From the NCBI GenBank assembly GCA_030037525.1, contig JASHRC010000152.1:1-54594 (forward strand): 54,594 nucleotides of DNA, in the 5' to 3' direction. Under the pieces are notes generated by a model, which had not been told where the DNA came from, did no database searches, and saw nothing but the letters and a program-made list of their open reading frames with translations. The translations under genes were made by a program, and so were the position numbers. Below are positions 17,026 through 25,443 of the stretch, one piece after another (the stretch's first letter is position 1; every line of letters starts with the position of its first letter). Origin of the DNA: Candidatus Acidiferrales bacterium. Its GTDB lineage: Bacteria > Acidobacteriota > Terriglobia > Acidiferrales > UBA7541.

Positions 17026-18195
17026 TTATGCGCCGCCGGACGGCCCGCCGCCCTCACGACGGTCGAAGGCGGAGCGAATAAACCACAAAATCGTGTGCAG
17101 TCCGAAAAATCCGAACACGCCGAGCAGCAGAAGATTCATGAAAATTGCGGCGAAGTGCAACGCCGGAAACGACTGGGCGTCCATCGGATCGGCATGCGGA
17201 TGGAAGGTAACGAAACTAGCGTTGGCGCCCTGGTGGCACTGGCCGCACGTAGCGATCAGATTGGCAGGCGCGACTGAGGAATGCGGGTCAGAAGCCAGCA
17301 AGATGTCGTGGTGGCGGTGACAGTTCCAGCAATGCGCGGTTTCCACGTAGCTGAGCGCAGAGATCTGCGCGTGGAACGTATCCAGATAGGTGGCGTAGTT
17401 TTGCTTATGGCAGCTGCCGCAGGTGGAGGAGGTTTGCTCCTGCCAGGAAGCCGTTTCGACGCGAGCGATCTGGTGCGCGGTGTGGCAATTGCTGCAGACG
17501 GGCGCGTCGGTATCGCCAGCCTTCAGCAGTTGCCCATGAATGCCTGCGAAGTATGAGGCTTTCGGACCGGCATGGCATGTGCCGCAGGTATCGGGGATAT
17601 TTGCGCGATAGGTCCTGCTATCCGCATTGGTGTGGCTCAAGATTCTGTGCGTGCCATGGCAACTGGTACAGGAGGCGGCGACGAGCAGGCCGTCTTTGGT
17701 GAGCGCGAGACCGTGGATCGAGTCCATATACATGGAGTAAACATTTGGCAAGCCAAACTTGCGCGCCATTTGGGGATTGGCATGGCACGATCCGCAGGTC
17801 CTCGGGATATTCAGTGCGTACACTGGAGATTGCGGATCTTTCACCGGAACGATCGCGTGCGGATCTCCGTGGCAGGCCGTGCATACATTTGCCGCTGCTT
17901 GGGCATGGATGCTCGCGGACACGTCTTTGGCTTCGTCGGAGTGGCAAACAGAGCAATTAACGGTGGCAACGCGTGTGGGATGCGGATAGCCCTTAATATC
18001 CGTGTGACAACCAGTGCAGGGCAGGCTGCCATGCACGCTGGTCTTCTGCCTCTGAGCATCGATCGAGACGCTGTGGCCGGCCGTGTCTGTAAGCCCTTGC
18101 TGACCGTGACAGACCAAACAGTCGGAGTTTCGCTGTGCGCAAACTGAAGGAACGGCGAAAGCGAAGAACAACAACGTTGCTGGGGTCCAACGCAT
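17026..18195 (-). CDS. Undecaheme c-type cytochrome, membrane anchored
   Basis: A 389-residue secreted cytochrome with eleven CxxCH sites (CLVCH, CTGCH, CSVCH, CTACH, CGSCH, CTSCH, CGTCH, CSNCH, CGSCH, CWNCH, CGQCH). I chose the ATG at 18195, which has GGAGGG before it and opens a signal peptide ending at VCAQ; a longer frame would run into the neighbouring gene. A C-terminal helix (FMNLLLLGVFGFFGL) would hold the heme domain on the outer face of the inner membrane. With the cytochrome b gene 32 bases downstream it probably forms a quinone-linked electron transfer module. Known families: multiheme cytochromes resembling c3/c554 modules; I cannot assign a named member. Confidence 0.92.
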   Translation of the reverse strand: MRWTPATLLFFAFAVPSVCAQRNSDCLVCHGQQGLTDTAGHSVSIDAQRQKTSVHGSLPCTGCHTDIKGYPHPTRVATVNCSVCHSDEAKDVSASIHAQAAANVCTACHGDPHAIVPVKDPQSPVYALNIPRTCGSCHANPQMARKFGLPNVYSMYMDSIHGLALTKDGLLVAASCTSCHGTHRILSHTNADSRTYRANIPDTCGTCHAGPKASYFAGIHGQLLKAGDTDAPVCSNCHTAHQIARVETASWQEQTSSTCGSCHKQNYATYLDTFHAQISALSYVETAHCWNCHRHHDILLASDPHSSVAPANLIATCGQCHQGANASFVTFHPHADPMDAQSFPALHFAAIFMNLLLLGVFGFFGLHTILWFIRSAFDRREGGGPSGGA

Positions 18196-18247
18196 TGGCC
18201 CTCCCGTCGGAGCGGCGCAGCTAGAGTGTAAATTTCCGAATCCCGCC

Positions 18248-19702
18248 TTACTGTATGCCCAAGTCCGAGAGAACCTTGGGATTGTGTTCGTCCATGGCCA
18301 GAATATGATGGCAGCTGTCGCAGTCGTTGGGAATCGTCTTGCCGTCCTTGGAAACGTGGCTGCCATCATGACAGCGGAAGCAGCCCGGCCAGTCCATGTG
18401 TCCGAGGTCGTTGATGTACGTGCCCCAGGTGACATTCATGTCCGGGAAAACGTTGCGAGAGTAGATCGCCTGGACCTCCCCAATCGCGGTGTCCAGTTGT
18501 GAGCGCTGGGATGAGACGACGTTCGGATAACTGGCGGCGTAGAAATTTTGGAGCGCTTCCGCGATGCGCCGCCGCGCCGTCTGGCCGTCCGGATAATTCA
18601 CTTCGAGAGCAGCGAGCGCCTGTTTTTTGAAGAACGGCAAATTGGTGCTGACCAGGCCGCGGAACATGGCTTGGTCGAGCGCCTGGCTGGGGAGCTGGAA
18701 CGTGTGGGTCGGACGATTGTGGCAATCCATGCAGTCCATCAAACGGTGTTCGCCGGCAGCGAGTTGTGCGGGCGTCGCTTTGATGTCGGTCGATATGTAC
18801 ACGGTCGTTTTGCCGGAGGGATCGGTGCGGGTGACCTCCGGAATTACCTGGCGCTTTGCGTCCGTCGCGGTGTAGGTGATCTCTACTCCCGGACTCACAT
18901 GGTGCCCGTGAATCCCCTCCGTCTGGTTGCCCGTCGGCCCACCGACTTTCATCATCAGCACGGTCGTGGAGGAAGTGTTGTCCTGGTCGGGGGCGTAGTG
19001 GTCGATCACCACGATGGGATTGCCCAGGAACCGCTGTGGCCAGTGGCACTGCTCGCAAGTCGCGCGTGCCGGACGCAGACTTTCGACTGGCGAAGGGATC
19101 GGTTCCGGGTAGTCGTGGAACAGAACGGCGAAAACCTGCTTCACGCCGGAGACTTTGGAGCGGACGAACCACGAGGCGCCCGGGCCAATGTGACACTGCA
19201 CACACTCGACGCGGGAATGCGGCGAACCGAGATAGGCGGTGTACTCGGGCTGCATCACCGTGTGGCAAGTGTTTCCGCAGAAACGCACCGAGTCGGTGTA
19301 TTGCGCACCGCGGTAGGATGCGACCGTGAAGATCACGATGTTGATGAGCGTGAGGTATCCGACCAGAGCCGTCGCCCTACGATAGCCGGGATCATTGAAA
19401 TCGAGTTCAGGGTATTTTTTCGGAAGTTCACCGCGAGCCCAGAGGCGGTGATGCCTCCACCCAGCGCCGATCGGTATAAGGAGCAGACCGATCACGAAAA
19501 CGGCGGGGAGTGCCAGGAACAGGATAATTCCGGCATACGGATAGGTTAGGGCGCCGCCGCCCACCACGATTTCGAACACCCAGAAGGCAATCATGCTGAT
19601 TGCCGAGGTGGTGGTGAGGACGGCTCCTAGAAGCGTCACCCAGTTTTGACTTAGAAATGCGGCGGACCGGACCCAAGGGACAACGCGGCTCGATAGGGAC
19701 AA
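18248..19702 (-). CDS. NapC/NirT-like hexaheme cytochrome c
   Basis: A 484-residue protein with two N-terminal membrane helices (WVTLLGAVLTTTSAISMI and ILFLALPAVFVIGLLLI) and a third near residue 115, followed by six c-heme sites. The first is CGNTCH, with three rather than two residues between the cysteines; the others are CVQCH, CEQCH, CMDCH, CFRCH and CDSCH. The region CGNTCHTVMQPEYTAY and SPHSRVECVQCHIGPGA matches the quinol-oxidising NapC/NirT/NrfH family, with a Met after the first heme as likely axial ligand. The start is TTG at 19702 with GGAGG nine bases upstream. It would take electrons from, or return them to, the quinone pool and hand them to periplasmic cytochromes. Confidence 0.88.
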   Translation of the reverse strand: MSLSSRVVPWVRSAAFLSQNWVTLLGAVLTTTSAISMIAFWVFEIVVGGGALTYPYAGIILFLALPAVFVIGLLLIPIGAGWRHHRLWARGELPKKYPELDFNDPGYRRATALVGYLTLINIVIFTVASYRGAQYTDSVRFCGNTCHTVMQPEYTAYLGSPHSRVECVQCHIGPGASWFVRSKVSGVKQVFAVLFHDYPEPIPSPVESLRPARATCEQCHWPQRFLGNPIVVIDHYAPDQDNTSSTTVLMMKVGGPTGNQTEGIHGHHVSPGVEITYTATDAKRQVIPEVTRTDPSGKTTVYISTDIKATPAQLAAGEHRLMDCMDCHNRPTHTFQLPSQALDQAMFRGLVSTNLPFFKKQALAALEVNYPDGQTARRRIAEALQNFYAASYPNVVSSQRSQLDTAIGEVQAIYSRNVFPDMNVTWGTYINDLGHMDWPGCFRCHDGSHVSKDGKTIPNDCDSCHHILAMDEHNPKVLSDLGIQ

Positions 19703-19845
19703 TCCTTATTTCCTCCGGTTCATTTCCATCCGCGACGCTCGAAAGAGTTGCCTGATCCATTCGGTGTGTCAAGGGAAAAGGAGTCCTGGCCACGCGGAAG
19801 CTGCACACGGGGAGCCACGCCCCCCACAAGCCTGGCGTGGCCAAA

Positions 19846-20181
19846 CTACTTCTTGCCGAGCTCGCGGATATAGCCCACGAGATCTTTGACCTGCTCGGCG
19901 GAAAGCTTGTCTTTGTACCCAGGCATAGCTCCTTTGCCATCGGCGATGATGCCGGTCAATTCCTGATCCGATTCCTTCTGCACCTCCGGCGAAGCGAGCG
20001 AACGAAGATGCATGCTTTTTCCGACGGCCGTATCGCCCTTGCCGTCCGCACCGTGGCAGCTAGCACAGCGAGATTTGTAGAGGCTGGCCCCGGTTTGTCC
20101 GAAAACTGGCGCGGCAAAAAGTACTGAGCCTACAGCGATCTTGAGGGCCCTGCCAGAGAACTGAGTCATGAGAGTTTTCAT
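19846..20181 (-). CDS. Monoheme class I cytochrome c, copy 1
   Basis: A 111-residue secreted cytochrome: signal peptide, one heme site CASCHG, and the axial methionine in GAMPGYKDKL. The ATG at 20181 has GGGAGG before it. It is a tandem paralogue of the gene at 20439-20774; both are 111 residues and about 60% identical by hand alignment (48 of 79 mature positions). It is probably a soluble periplasmic carrier between membrane cytochromes and the outer-membrane conduit. Confidence 0.92.
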   Translation of the reverse strand: MKTLMTQFSGRALKIAVGSVLFAAPVFGQTGASLYKSRCASCHGADGKGDTAVGKSMHLRSLASPEVQKESDQELTGIIADGKGAMPGYKDKLSAEQVKDLVGYIRELGKK

Positions 20182-20438
20182 ACCGTTCCTCCCGGTAGAT
20201 GTACATGCGGGTCGGTCATGAAGTCTACTCCAAGGGATGCATAAGGCTGGCAGGAAAAAACAGGGCGGTGACGTTGGGAAGCGCCCGCCATCGCCCCAGT
20301 AGACGACAAAGAAGACCGCCGACAGGTCGTGAGATCGGCCAGCGTAATTGGAACTCCCGTGGGCCCGAACATTCCCGCTCGCTTCGGGCCGCGCCATTGG
20401 CGAGGGACCCGAATCGGCTCGGTCCATTCGTCGAGCCA

Positions 20439-20774
20439 CTACTTCTTGGCGAGCGTGCGAATGTACGCCACCATCCCTTTGATCTGGTCCGCGGTGAGCT
20501 TGTCTTTGTAGGCGGGCATGGCTCCCTTTCCGCTGGTAATCATCGCAGTCAGTTCAGCATCACTCTGCTTCTGGACGTCCGCCGATGTCAGGTCGCGGAT
20601 ATGCAAGGACTTTCCCACTGATGTATTGCCGGTAGCGTCGGCGCCATGGCAGGCGGCGCACTTGGCCTTAAAGGTCGCAGCCGCGTCGTCGGCTCTCAGT
20701 GGCGCCGAAAGCCACAGACCGAGCGCACTCGCTAGCACGAACGCACTCGCCTGTCGGGTTCTCCGCTCATTCAT
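20439..20774 (-). CDS. Monoheme class I cytochrome c, copy 2
   Basis: A 111-residue secreted cytochrome with heme site CAACHG and axial methionine in GAMPAYKDKL. The ATG at 20774 follows a strong GGAGG site. It lies directly downstream of the outer-membrane barrel gene and upstream of its near twin, separated by 257 bases with no gene seen. The duplication and position suggest a periplasmic shuttle for the conduit. Confidence 0.92.
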   Translation of the reverse strand: MNERRTRQASAFVLASALGLWLSAPLRADDAAATFKAKCAACHGADATGNTSVGKSLHIRDLTSADVQKQSDAELTAMITSGKGAMPAYKDKLTADQIKGMVAYIRTLAKK

Positions 20775-20812
20775 GGTGCCTCCTTGAACCACTGCGTTGT
20801 TTCCTACCCCCG

Positions 20813-20833
20813 GGGACCGGGGACCGGGGACTC
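20813..20833. repeat. Short GGGGACC tandem repeat
   Basis: Three GGGGACC-like units in tandem just upstream of the second monoheme cytochrome gene. This may be a slipped-strand repeat or part of an untranslated leader. No function can be claimed. Confidence 0.5.
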
Positions 20834-20892
20834 AAACCTGAATAACGTCAAAAGGCATATCGGAACGAGAAGGTGTAGTTGCTGCCCATACA

Positions 20893-23745
20893 TCAGAAGG
20901 CATAGACAACCGAGAAGGTCGCTACACTACCGTTGAAATCTGGCGCCCCGATCGGTTCAAGCGCGTAAGTCCCGCCGGCGATGGGAACACTGGTATTGGT
21001 CGGTGTTTTGGAGTTGTACCCGTAATAACTCCACTCCGTCTTGTAAGTCAGGCGCTTGTAAAGGTCGACTTGGATCAAAGCAAAAGGCTTCTGGTAATTG
21101 AATGCCAAGGTGCCGCCAGGTTCCAGCGGGTTCAAGGGTAGGACCCCGGGACCCACCACCGGATTGAGTACCCCCGTGCTGCCGGTAGCAAATGTCGCTG
21201 AATATCCGAGGCTCATTGTGACTCGCTTCACCGGTTTGAACATCACGTCGCTGTAGGCGTAATGCTGCTTGTCGGAATAGAGCTCTGTTCCACCCTGAAG
21301 GTTATCCGGCGTAGTATTGGCGAGGGCGCACGACCCCGCTCCCGCCGATGGGAACATTGGCAGCCCGATTCCAGTATTAAGGTTGACCATCGACCCGAAA
21401 CCGTCATTGAAGCAGACGTAGTTCTGCAAATAAAGATCGGTGTAGTTATATCCGAGAGTGAAGGTAAATTTGGAATCCGGCTTCGCCAGCACCATGGAAA
21501 TACTGTACGTCCGGCCGTGCTCGATGTCGTTGACTAGAATGATGTTATCGTTGTTCTGGTGAATATCGACCGCACCGTCGATGGTCGCCCATGTCCGTGG
21601 TCTGTAACTTACGTGGACCTTGTAGCTCTGGAAATGCCGCGGCCAGGTTCGCGTGTAGGAGTAATCGTTATATCCGTATTGGAAATCGCTATCGATTCGC
21701 AGCGTATCCATCGGCCGCAGCTCCAGGCCGAAGAGACCTACCTGCTCGTTGGTCGTGAATATCTGGCGAGACACAGTAAGAGCCGAACTTATGGTAGCAG
21801 CACTAGCGGCCCATGTAACTGAGCCGTCCGCATTTTGGGTGCACGTACCACCAGCAGCGGGGTTAAAGATGGTCGTACCCTTGGTGTATGGGCAATTCCC
21901 GCGGGCGGCCCAAAAGTCATTTGCCGCCGTGCCGCCGACCCCGCCGGGATAATAGATGTCATCCAGCGTTTGACTGGCAAAGGATTGGCCGATTCGGTCA
22001 TCCTCATACATATAACCGATTCGAGCGGTGATGCGGTTTGTCAAATCGGCTTCGAGTTGGAGGGTGTTCGATAGCCGTTTTTGTCCCAGGAAGTTCTCCG
22101 TCAAGGTGGTTGCAGCGTCAGCAGCCGCGGTCGAGGTTGCACTGACGCTACCGGAGGCAGCGTAGCTCTGGTGCTGCGGGCAGGTCGGCGAAAGGTAGCT
22201 GGGTGCCGCCGCCGTGCCGGTGTTCGGGCAGATACTGGCAAATGTCGGCACGGTCACCCCGCTGGCAACCCCCGGGAGCTGAAACAGTGCTATTGGCAGC
22301 AGTATGCCAGTCTGGCCAACCACCGAGGGTTGCGTGGCGAATAGGTCGGTCGTCGTCTGGGGATTGGCTCCGGGATTTTGCCATTGGTCATAGTGAACGG
22401 AATCGAGAAGCCGAAGTTTTTGGGTGAACGAGTAAATGCCAGACCAATTCGCGTGCACAAAGATTTCGTTGGCGTGTGCCGGACCTGAAACGATGGAGTC
22501 GCGAACCTCACTTGTCGTGGAGGCCGTCCATTCGTTTATGGAATCGTAGAGGTTCACGGCTCTATTGGCGGCGTTGCTGTAGCTGGCCGAAGCCGACATC
22601 TCAAGCTTTGGGATATATGTGGACTGAAAGCTCAGCCGCTCCGTGGGCATGAAATTCCGCGTGGGGGAAGTCCTCGTATACGACTCGACCATCTTGCAAC
22701 CCACGTTTGCCGCTGTGAGACCGCCCGCGGCGACTGCGTTGCTCCCGGTTGCGATGTTTACGAAACCTGTGGGCTGGAACGGCGTGGCGCAAGGGACGGT
22801 CGCGGCGGTAAAGGCACCAGGAGCGCCCGTACTAGTTAGAGTCGTGCCAGCCGCGGTGCCGTTAGGGGCATACAACCAGTTGACTCCCATATTCACGGGC
22901 AGTGTGCCCGGGAACTGACTTGTTTGGACCAGAAATGGCGTGTTGGCAAGCGAGTCGCTGGTATCGTACCTGTTCCATTCAAGGAACTGATCATAGGAGA
23001 TTGTGGTCTTTGGCAGGACTTTGAAATCCACGCCCGTACGAAACGCGTTCGTGTTCTCTTCGAAATGCTGTGCCATCGGGATCTCGACGGTGGCATCTTC
23101 GGTAGTGAGCGCAGGTCCCTCCTCCCTATGGCCCGAATATCCGAGCCGGAAGCGTACGCGGGATTGCGGCAGCAGCGTCAAATCGTAATCCCCCATGCGA
23201 TGCGCGAGATCGAGTGAATGCGGCGAATTCGTAGAGGCGAACGAGGGATTGGTGATCGCGAACGCGGCAAGCTGCGCTGCAGTGAGGCCCGCCGGGGGGA
23301 TCGGCACCGGGTTGAATGGATTCGCCAGCAGGTTGTAATCCCAGAAATACTTGTCGCGGCGGAACAGCGCCGAAAACTCATACCACTTATCCTTTTCGAT
23401 CCGCAGGCGCGAGACGTCGTTGGGATCGCCGCCATAGCCGAAGCTACTGAAATTGAGATTGTCGAAGAAGAGCCCTTGATGGTTGAGGGACCTCATGTCC
23501 AGGGTGTAGTCGAGCAAACGCGGACCGGAACGTAGATCGACGAACGTGTCATACGTATTCTGGTTTCCAGTGATCCAGTTCACGCGACCGCCAAACTCAA
23601 CCGTTTGCTGCACGTTATAGTTGCCATAGTCGACTCCCTTGGTTTCCTCGGAGTTGTCCTGGGCGAAGGAAGCAGGGGAGAAGAAGAGAAACACTGCCAC
23701 CACGGACAGCAAACTTAGCGGTTTGATGCCTGTACGCGGGCTCAT
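20893..23745 (-). CDS. MtrB/PioB-like outer-membrane beta-barrel of an electron conduit
   Basis: A 950-residue secreted protein. The ATG at 23745 gives a clean signal peptide ending PASFAQ, with GGAG upstream. The remainder is a long series of amphipathic strands with Tyr/Trp/Phe at alternate positions (for example KWYEFSALFRRDKYFWDYN, WSYYGYNSKT) and ends in Phe (SVVYAF), as barrel proteins do for insertion by BAM. Large size, position 102 bases downstream of a decaheme cytochrome of DmsE/MtrA type, and the strand style match the MtrB/PioB family, which forms a sleeve around the decaheme protein. I do not see the N-terminal Cys-x2-Cys of Shewanella MtrB. A Geobacter-type porin of a porin-cytochrome complex is the alternative. 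Confidence 0.78.
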   Translation of the reverse strand: MSPRTGIKPLSLLSVVAVFLFFSPASFAQDNSEETKGVDYGNYNVQQTVEFGGRVNWITGNQNTYDTFVDLRSGPRLLDYTLDMRSLNHQGLFFDNLNFSSFGYGGDPNDVSRLRIEKDKWYEFSALFRRDKYFWDYNLLANPFNPVPIPPAGLTAAQLAAFAITNPSFASTNSPHSLDLAHRMGDYDLTLLPQSRVRFRLGYSGHREEGPALTTEDATVEIPMAQHFEENTNAFRTGVDFKVLPKTTISYDQFLEWNRYDTSDSLANTPFLVQTSQFPGTLPVNMGVNWLYAPNGTAAGTTLTSTGAPGAFTAATVPCATPFQPTGFVNIATGSNAVAAGGLTAANVGCKMVESYTRTSPTRNFMPTERLSFQSTYIPKLEMSASASYSNAANRAVNLYDSINEWTASTTSEVRDSIVSGPAHANEIFVHANWSGIYSFTQKLRLLDSVHYDQWQNPGANPQTTTDLFATQPSVVGQTGILLPIALFQLPGVASGVTVPTFASICPNTGTAAAPSYLSPTCPQHQSYAASGSVSATSTAAADAATTLTENFLGQKRLSNTLQLEADLTNRITARIGYMYEDDRIGQSFASQTLDDIYYPGGVGGTAANDFWAARGNCPYTKGTTIFNPAAGGTCTQNADGSVTWAASAATISSALTVSRQIFTTNEQVGLFGLELRPMDTLRIDSDFQYGYNDYSYTRTWPRHFQSYKVHVSYRPRTWATIDGAVDIHQNNDNIILVNDIEHGRTYSISMVLAKPDSKFTFTLGYNYTDLYLQNYVCFNDGFGSMVNLNTGIGLPMFPSAGAGSCALANTTPDNLQGGTELYSDKQHYAYSDVMFKPVKRVTMSLGYSATFATGSTGVLNPVVGPGVLPLNPLEPGGTLAFNYQKPFALIQVDLYKRLTYKTEWSYYGYNSKTPTNTSVPIAGGTYALEPIGAPDFNGSVATFSVVYAF

Positions 23746-23846
23746 GATTTTGTACTCCAACGTGTAAAAGTTGCGATTTCCGCCACTCGGTTCCATGACT
23801 TGACTTGCTGCGCCTCCCGCATCGCCAAATATTCGTCCCGTTTAAC

Positions 23847-24845
23847 CTATCGGAAATATATGTCGCTAAAGTTGGATCCGTGAATTTGCGTGTGGCACAT
23901 TGTGCATGCCTGTATGTAGATAGCGTTGTTCGGAACCGGACCATTCATCACCGCAAAACCAGTTGGCTGGCCGTTGTTGCCGGCTGTCGTGATGGGTCCG
24001 AAGTGGGCTGCAGTGTGGCATTGCAGGCAGAGCAGGTTGACCTGGCTGTACCTCAACATGTGAACATTTGCCCCACCGTGTGGGATATGGCAGGTCGCGC
24101 ATCCTTGCAACTTCACAGAACAGTGTGGGAACACGAAGGGCCCCTGTTTGTCCTTGTGGCACTTGAAACAGACGGTATCGCCGTTATCTGAAGTTCGGAC
24201 TTGCCGCACCAAATGGTCTGACTCCCAAACTCCAGCCGTTCCGTGCTGGTTGTGGCAGTCGCTGCACTTGATGAGGCCTTCATTCACACGATGGTGAAAT
24301 GGCATATTAAATTGAGATTTCTGCTGCTGATGGCAGCCGTAGCAAAGTGCTGGCTCCCCCTTGACCAGTAAATTTTCTTTCGTTGTCGCGTGGTGCGGCG
24401 AGTGGCAATCGATGCAGCTCACCTGGTTCTGCCGGTGGAACGAATTCGCGCTATTGAGGTGAGTTTGCCCGGAAGCATGGCAGGTGAGGCAGCGCGCATT
24501 GATTTCTTCCGGTGAATGTTCCGCGAAGACAAAAATCTTGGTCTTGTCACCGCCGCCGGCGACGTGAGCTGCCCCGGGACCATGGCACCCCTCGCATCCC
24601 TGATGGGACGGGCCACCCCTGGTATCGAGAGTCGTCTTCCAATGTGGAGTCTTCTCCCAGTTGTTATAGAGGTCTTCGTGACAGGTCTTGCAGACTTCAG
24701 CGCCCAGGTACTCGGCAGCTTGCGACGAGGCTGCCGGGGACTGGGAAGCGCCCGCCTGAGCACGAACGGGGCCACCGCTTAGCAGGAACAAAGCGATAAC
24801 GACTATTGGGAAGCGGCTGAGAGCGAACCGGTATAGTAGGCGCAT
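23847..24845 (-). CDS. DmsE/MtrA-like decaheme c-type cytochrome
   Basis: A 332-residue secreted cytochrome with ten CxxCH sites (CKTCH, CEGCH, CLTCH, CIDCH, CYGCH, CSDCH, CFKCH, CATCH, CLQCH, CTMCH). Length, count and even spacing fit the DmsE/MtrA/PioA family, whose members thread through an outer-membrane barrel and carry electrons across the outer membrane. I chose the ATG at 24845, with AGGGGG upstream at fair spacing; an in-frame GTG at 24857 is possible. The signal peptide ends near GGPVRAQ. The barrel gene follows directly. A CRP/FNR-type palindrome lies about 80 bases before the start. Confidence 0.92.
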   Translation of the reverse strand: MRLLYRFALSRFPIVVIALFLLSGGPVRAQAGASQSPAASSQAAEYLGAEVCKTCHEDLYNNWEKTPHWKTTLDTRGGPSHQGCEGCHGPGAAHVAGGGDKTKIFVFAEHSPEEINARCLTCHASGQTHLNSANSFHRQNQVSCIDCHSPHHATTKENLLVKGEPALCYGCHQQQKSQFNMPFHHRVNEGLIKCSDCHNQHGTAGVWESDHLVRQVRTSDNGDTVCFKCHKDKQGPFVFPHCSVKLQGCATCHIPHGGANVHMLRYSQVNLLCLQCHTAAHFGPITTAGNNGQPTGFAVMNGPVPNNAIYIQACTMCHTQIHGSNFSDIYFR

Positions 24846-24888
24846 CGTTCTGGACACCCCCTGCCCGCAACAAACACGAACTGGCCCG

Positions 24889-24894
24889 GATGCT
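24889..24894 (-). promoter_or_regulatory. Possible -10 element of the decaheme gene
   Basis: TAGCAT read on the minus strand. A start about seven bases on would put the palindrome at 24917-24932 centred near -42, the normal class II activator position. The hexamer itself is a weak match to TATAAT, so this is inference. Confidence 0.3.
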
Positions 24895-24916
24895 AGAGCG
24901 AAACATCTGGTTCGTC

Positions 24917-24932
24917 TGTGATACTTGTCACA
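24917..24932. promoter_or_regulatory. CRP/FNR-superfamily palindrome TGTGA-N6-TCACA
   Basis: TGTGATACTTGTCACA is a perfect TGTGA-N6-TCACA palindrome in the non-coding region before the decaheme cytochrome gene, with a run of nine T (A on the coding strand) next to it at 24944-24952. This is the consensus of CRP-type regulators and close to that of HcpR-type ones. Which regulator binds is unknown. Confidence 0.5.
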
Positions 24933-25107
24933 CGGGCGAAATCTTTTTTTTTAGCAACGCGCTGGTTTTGTCGGCCAATCGAACCGAGAGGATTTCCCGA
25001 CTTCGAGCATCAAACAGTCTTCTTGGGATCTGCTTTCGGCCGGCGCGGTTGGAAGCAATCAGACGTCCCGTCGGGAGCGAGCTTACGGGCGAGAATTCTA
25101 CGGCGAG

Positions 25108-25390
25108 CTATTTCTTCATGGTGCGAACGGAAGTGGTATTGTGAAGAACGCCTTTCTTGCTGGCGTTTTGCGCCGGCCTCATTTTGTTCTTGCCCTCGGC
25201 GATGACTTTGGAATGCCCAGAGTCGGAGAGTAACTGAACTTCTTTGCCGGAGAGCGGAGGAAAGGTGATGTTCTACAGCGGCGCGATCATAGGCTTGCCG
25301 TTTCCTTCGGCGGCCTGGCACGTGGCGCAATGCTGCAGGTAGGATTGCTTGCCATCTCCCTTTCGATTGAGCGGAGGCGGCGCGGTGGGG
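25108..25390 (-). pseudogene. Decayed monoheme cytochrome c
   Basis: Translating the minus strand between the decaheme and nonaheme genes gives one frame that reads GDGKQSYLQHCATCQAAEG, then GNGKPMIAPL, a TAG at 25273-25275, then in the same frame NITFPPLSGKEVQLL and, further on, EGKNKMRPA before a final stop at 25108. This matches a class I cytochrome c (heme site, small-residue Gly-rich turn, Met near the C-terminus) with two lesions: the heme histidine codon is now CAG (CATCQ) and there is one internal stop. No normal start or signal peptide remains. It explains most of the 25.0-25.4 kb gap. The rest of the gap (24.95-25.1 kb) shows nothing. Confidence 0.6.
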
Positions 25391-25443
25391 CAGTCACGAG
25401 CACCAATCGTAGTTTCCTTGGCGCACCTCCGGATTCGTGACTC

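Noticed and set aside
18196-18435. Upstream extension of the undecaheme frame
   Set aside because: It overlaps the hexaheme gene in another frame; the ATG at 18195 with GGAGGG and a signal peptide is far better.
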